Part shown: one piece after another, positions 63,497 through 64,000 of the stretch | Numbering within the stretch: the first letter of the stretch is position 1 | How the letters are laid out: each line of letters begins with the position of its first letter | Source: Candidatus Pantoea edessiphila | GTDB lineage: Bacteria; Pseudomonadota; Gammaproteobacteria; Enterobacterales; Enterobacteriaceae | DNA length: 64,000 bases | Direction: 5' to 3' | Assembly (NCBI RefSeq): GCF_002933315.1 | Contig: NZ_PDKT01000005.1 | Span: forward strand, 1-64,000 | Position numbers and translations under genes: made by a program | Notes under the pieces: generated by a model | The model's input: the letters and a program-made list of their open reading frames with translations, nothing else | Database searches by the model: none | What the model was told of the DNA's origin: nothing

Positions 63497-64000
63497 AAAT
63501 ATATACTCTTAATCATAATTTTATAAAAATACTATATGTAGTATAGAACATTATAATCAAAATTAAATAATATAAAATATAATGTATTTATATAATTTAA
63601 ATATTATATATTATAATATAATGCATACCTATTATTTATAATGTAATAAATTACACATTAATTATATTTTGACGTATTTTTTAGGTAAAATGTATAAGTT
63701 TATTGAAATTACTAAGTATAAATTTATAATAAACGCATTTTATTAATTAATTTTATTAAAAGATAATTAAATATTGACATAGGATAAAATATTTGAGATT
63801 AAGAAAGAATATAAAATAATCATAGTGTTTTGATTTAAAATTAATAATGAACAATTACCATTGTAATATACGTTAGTTATAAAACGAGAATGATTTAACT
63901 AAATTATAATATTTTTATTTATAAATATTTAAATAAAATATAATATGCTTTTATAATAGAAAAAGATATTAAAGATTATGAGGAAAAATTAATTATTCAT
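63497..64000. other. Terminal intergenic region
   Basis: 504 AT-rich bases after the yicC start running to the window end. No ORF, tRNA or clear hairpin. A ribosome-binding-like GAGGAA near 63981 might belong to a gene just outside (gmk is one candidate from E. coli order, unverified). Confidence 0.45.

Overview
The window is chromosomal DNA of a gammaproteobacterium of the Enterobacterales with a reduced, strongly AT-rich genome, most likely an obligate insect symbiont. Proteins closely resemble E. coli counterparts, gene order follows E. coli blocks with only deletions, gaps are long, AT-rich and empty, and no insertion sequences, prophage or CRISPR are visible. The purine-recycling gene set suggests a nitrogen-recycling symbiont, for example of a stinkbug gut; the host is an inference and no species is claimed.

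Layout. 1-44: 3' end of 16S rRNA, with no tRNA or 23S after it. 123-1412: divergent rnhA and dnaQ. 1762-9617: a seven-gene hpx-type purine catabolism island (hpxA, hpxB; hpxW-hpxX-hpxY on the opposite strand; hpxJ-hpxK) covering allantoin to oxalurate/glycine/ammonia, plus the oxamate step. 10240-53694: one long block in the reverse of E. coli order, from ybaL through hemH, adk, htpG, ybaB, dnaX, hha, ffs, mdlBA, queC, ppiD, hupB, lon, clpXP, tig, bolA, cyoABCDE, yajR, a ThiI rhodanese remnant, dxs, thiL, nusB, ribH, ribD, secFD, yajC, tgt, queA and brnQ to proC. Genes such as recR, apt, tomB, acrAB, amtB, ampG, ispA, xseB and nrdR are absent from it. 53707-58184: purK, purE, cysS, folD, tRNA-Arg(UCU). 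58489-63496: a block from another E. coli map region (coaD, mutM, rpmG, rpmB, dut, yicC), with an unplaced TIM-barrel gene between dut and yicC.

How it fits together. The hpx island can release nitrogen from allantoin (from uric acid, if uricase-level enzymes exist elsewhere) as ammonia and glycine. The rest is core machinery: protein quality control (Tig, PpiD, ClpXP, Lon, HtpG), Sec translocation, cytochrome bo3 respiration, isoprenoid/thiamine/riboflavin cofactor synthesis (Dxs, ThiI rhodanese, ThiL, RibD, RibH), queuosine tRNA modification (QueC, QueA, Tgt), and purine and folate metabolism.

Most notable: (i) the compact hpx system with an AtzG/AtzE-like HpxX-HpxY pair and no hpxZ; (ii) a stand-alone rhodanese domain of ThiI with the rest of the gene gone; (iii) a perfect ten-copy 12-bp repeat giving CyoA a (NMNH)10 tail; (iv) a DnaX reduced to a gamma-like core; (v) an orphan Hha; (vi) strong AT-rich hairpins.
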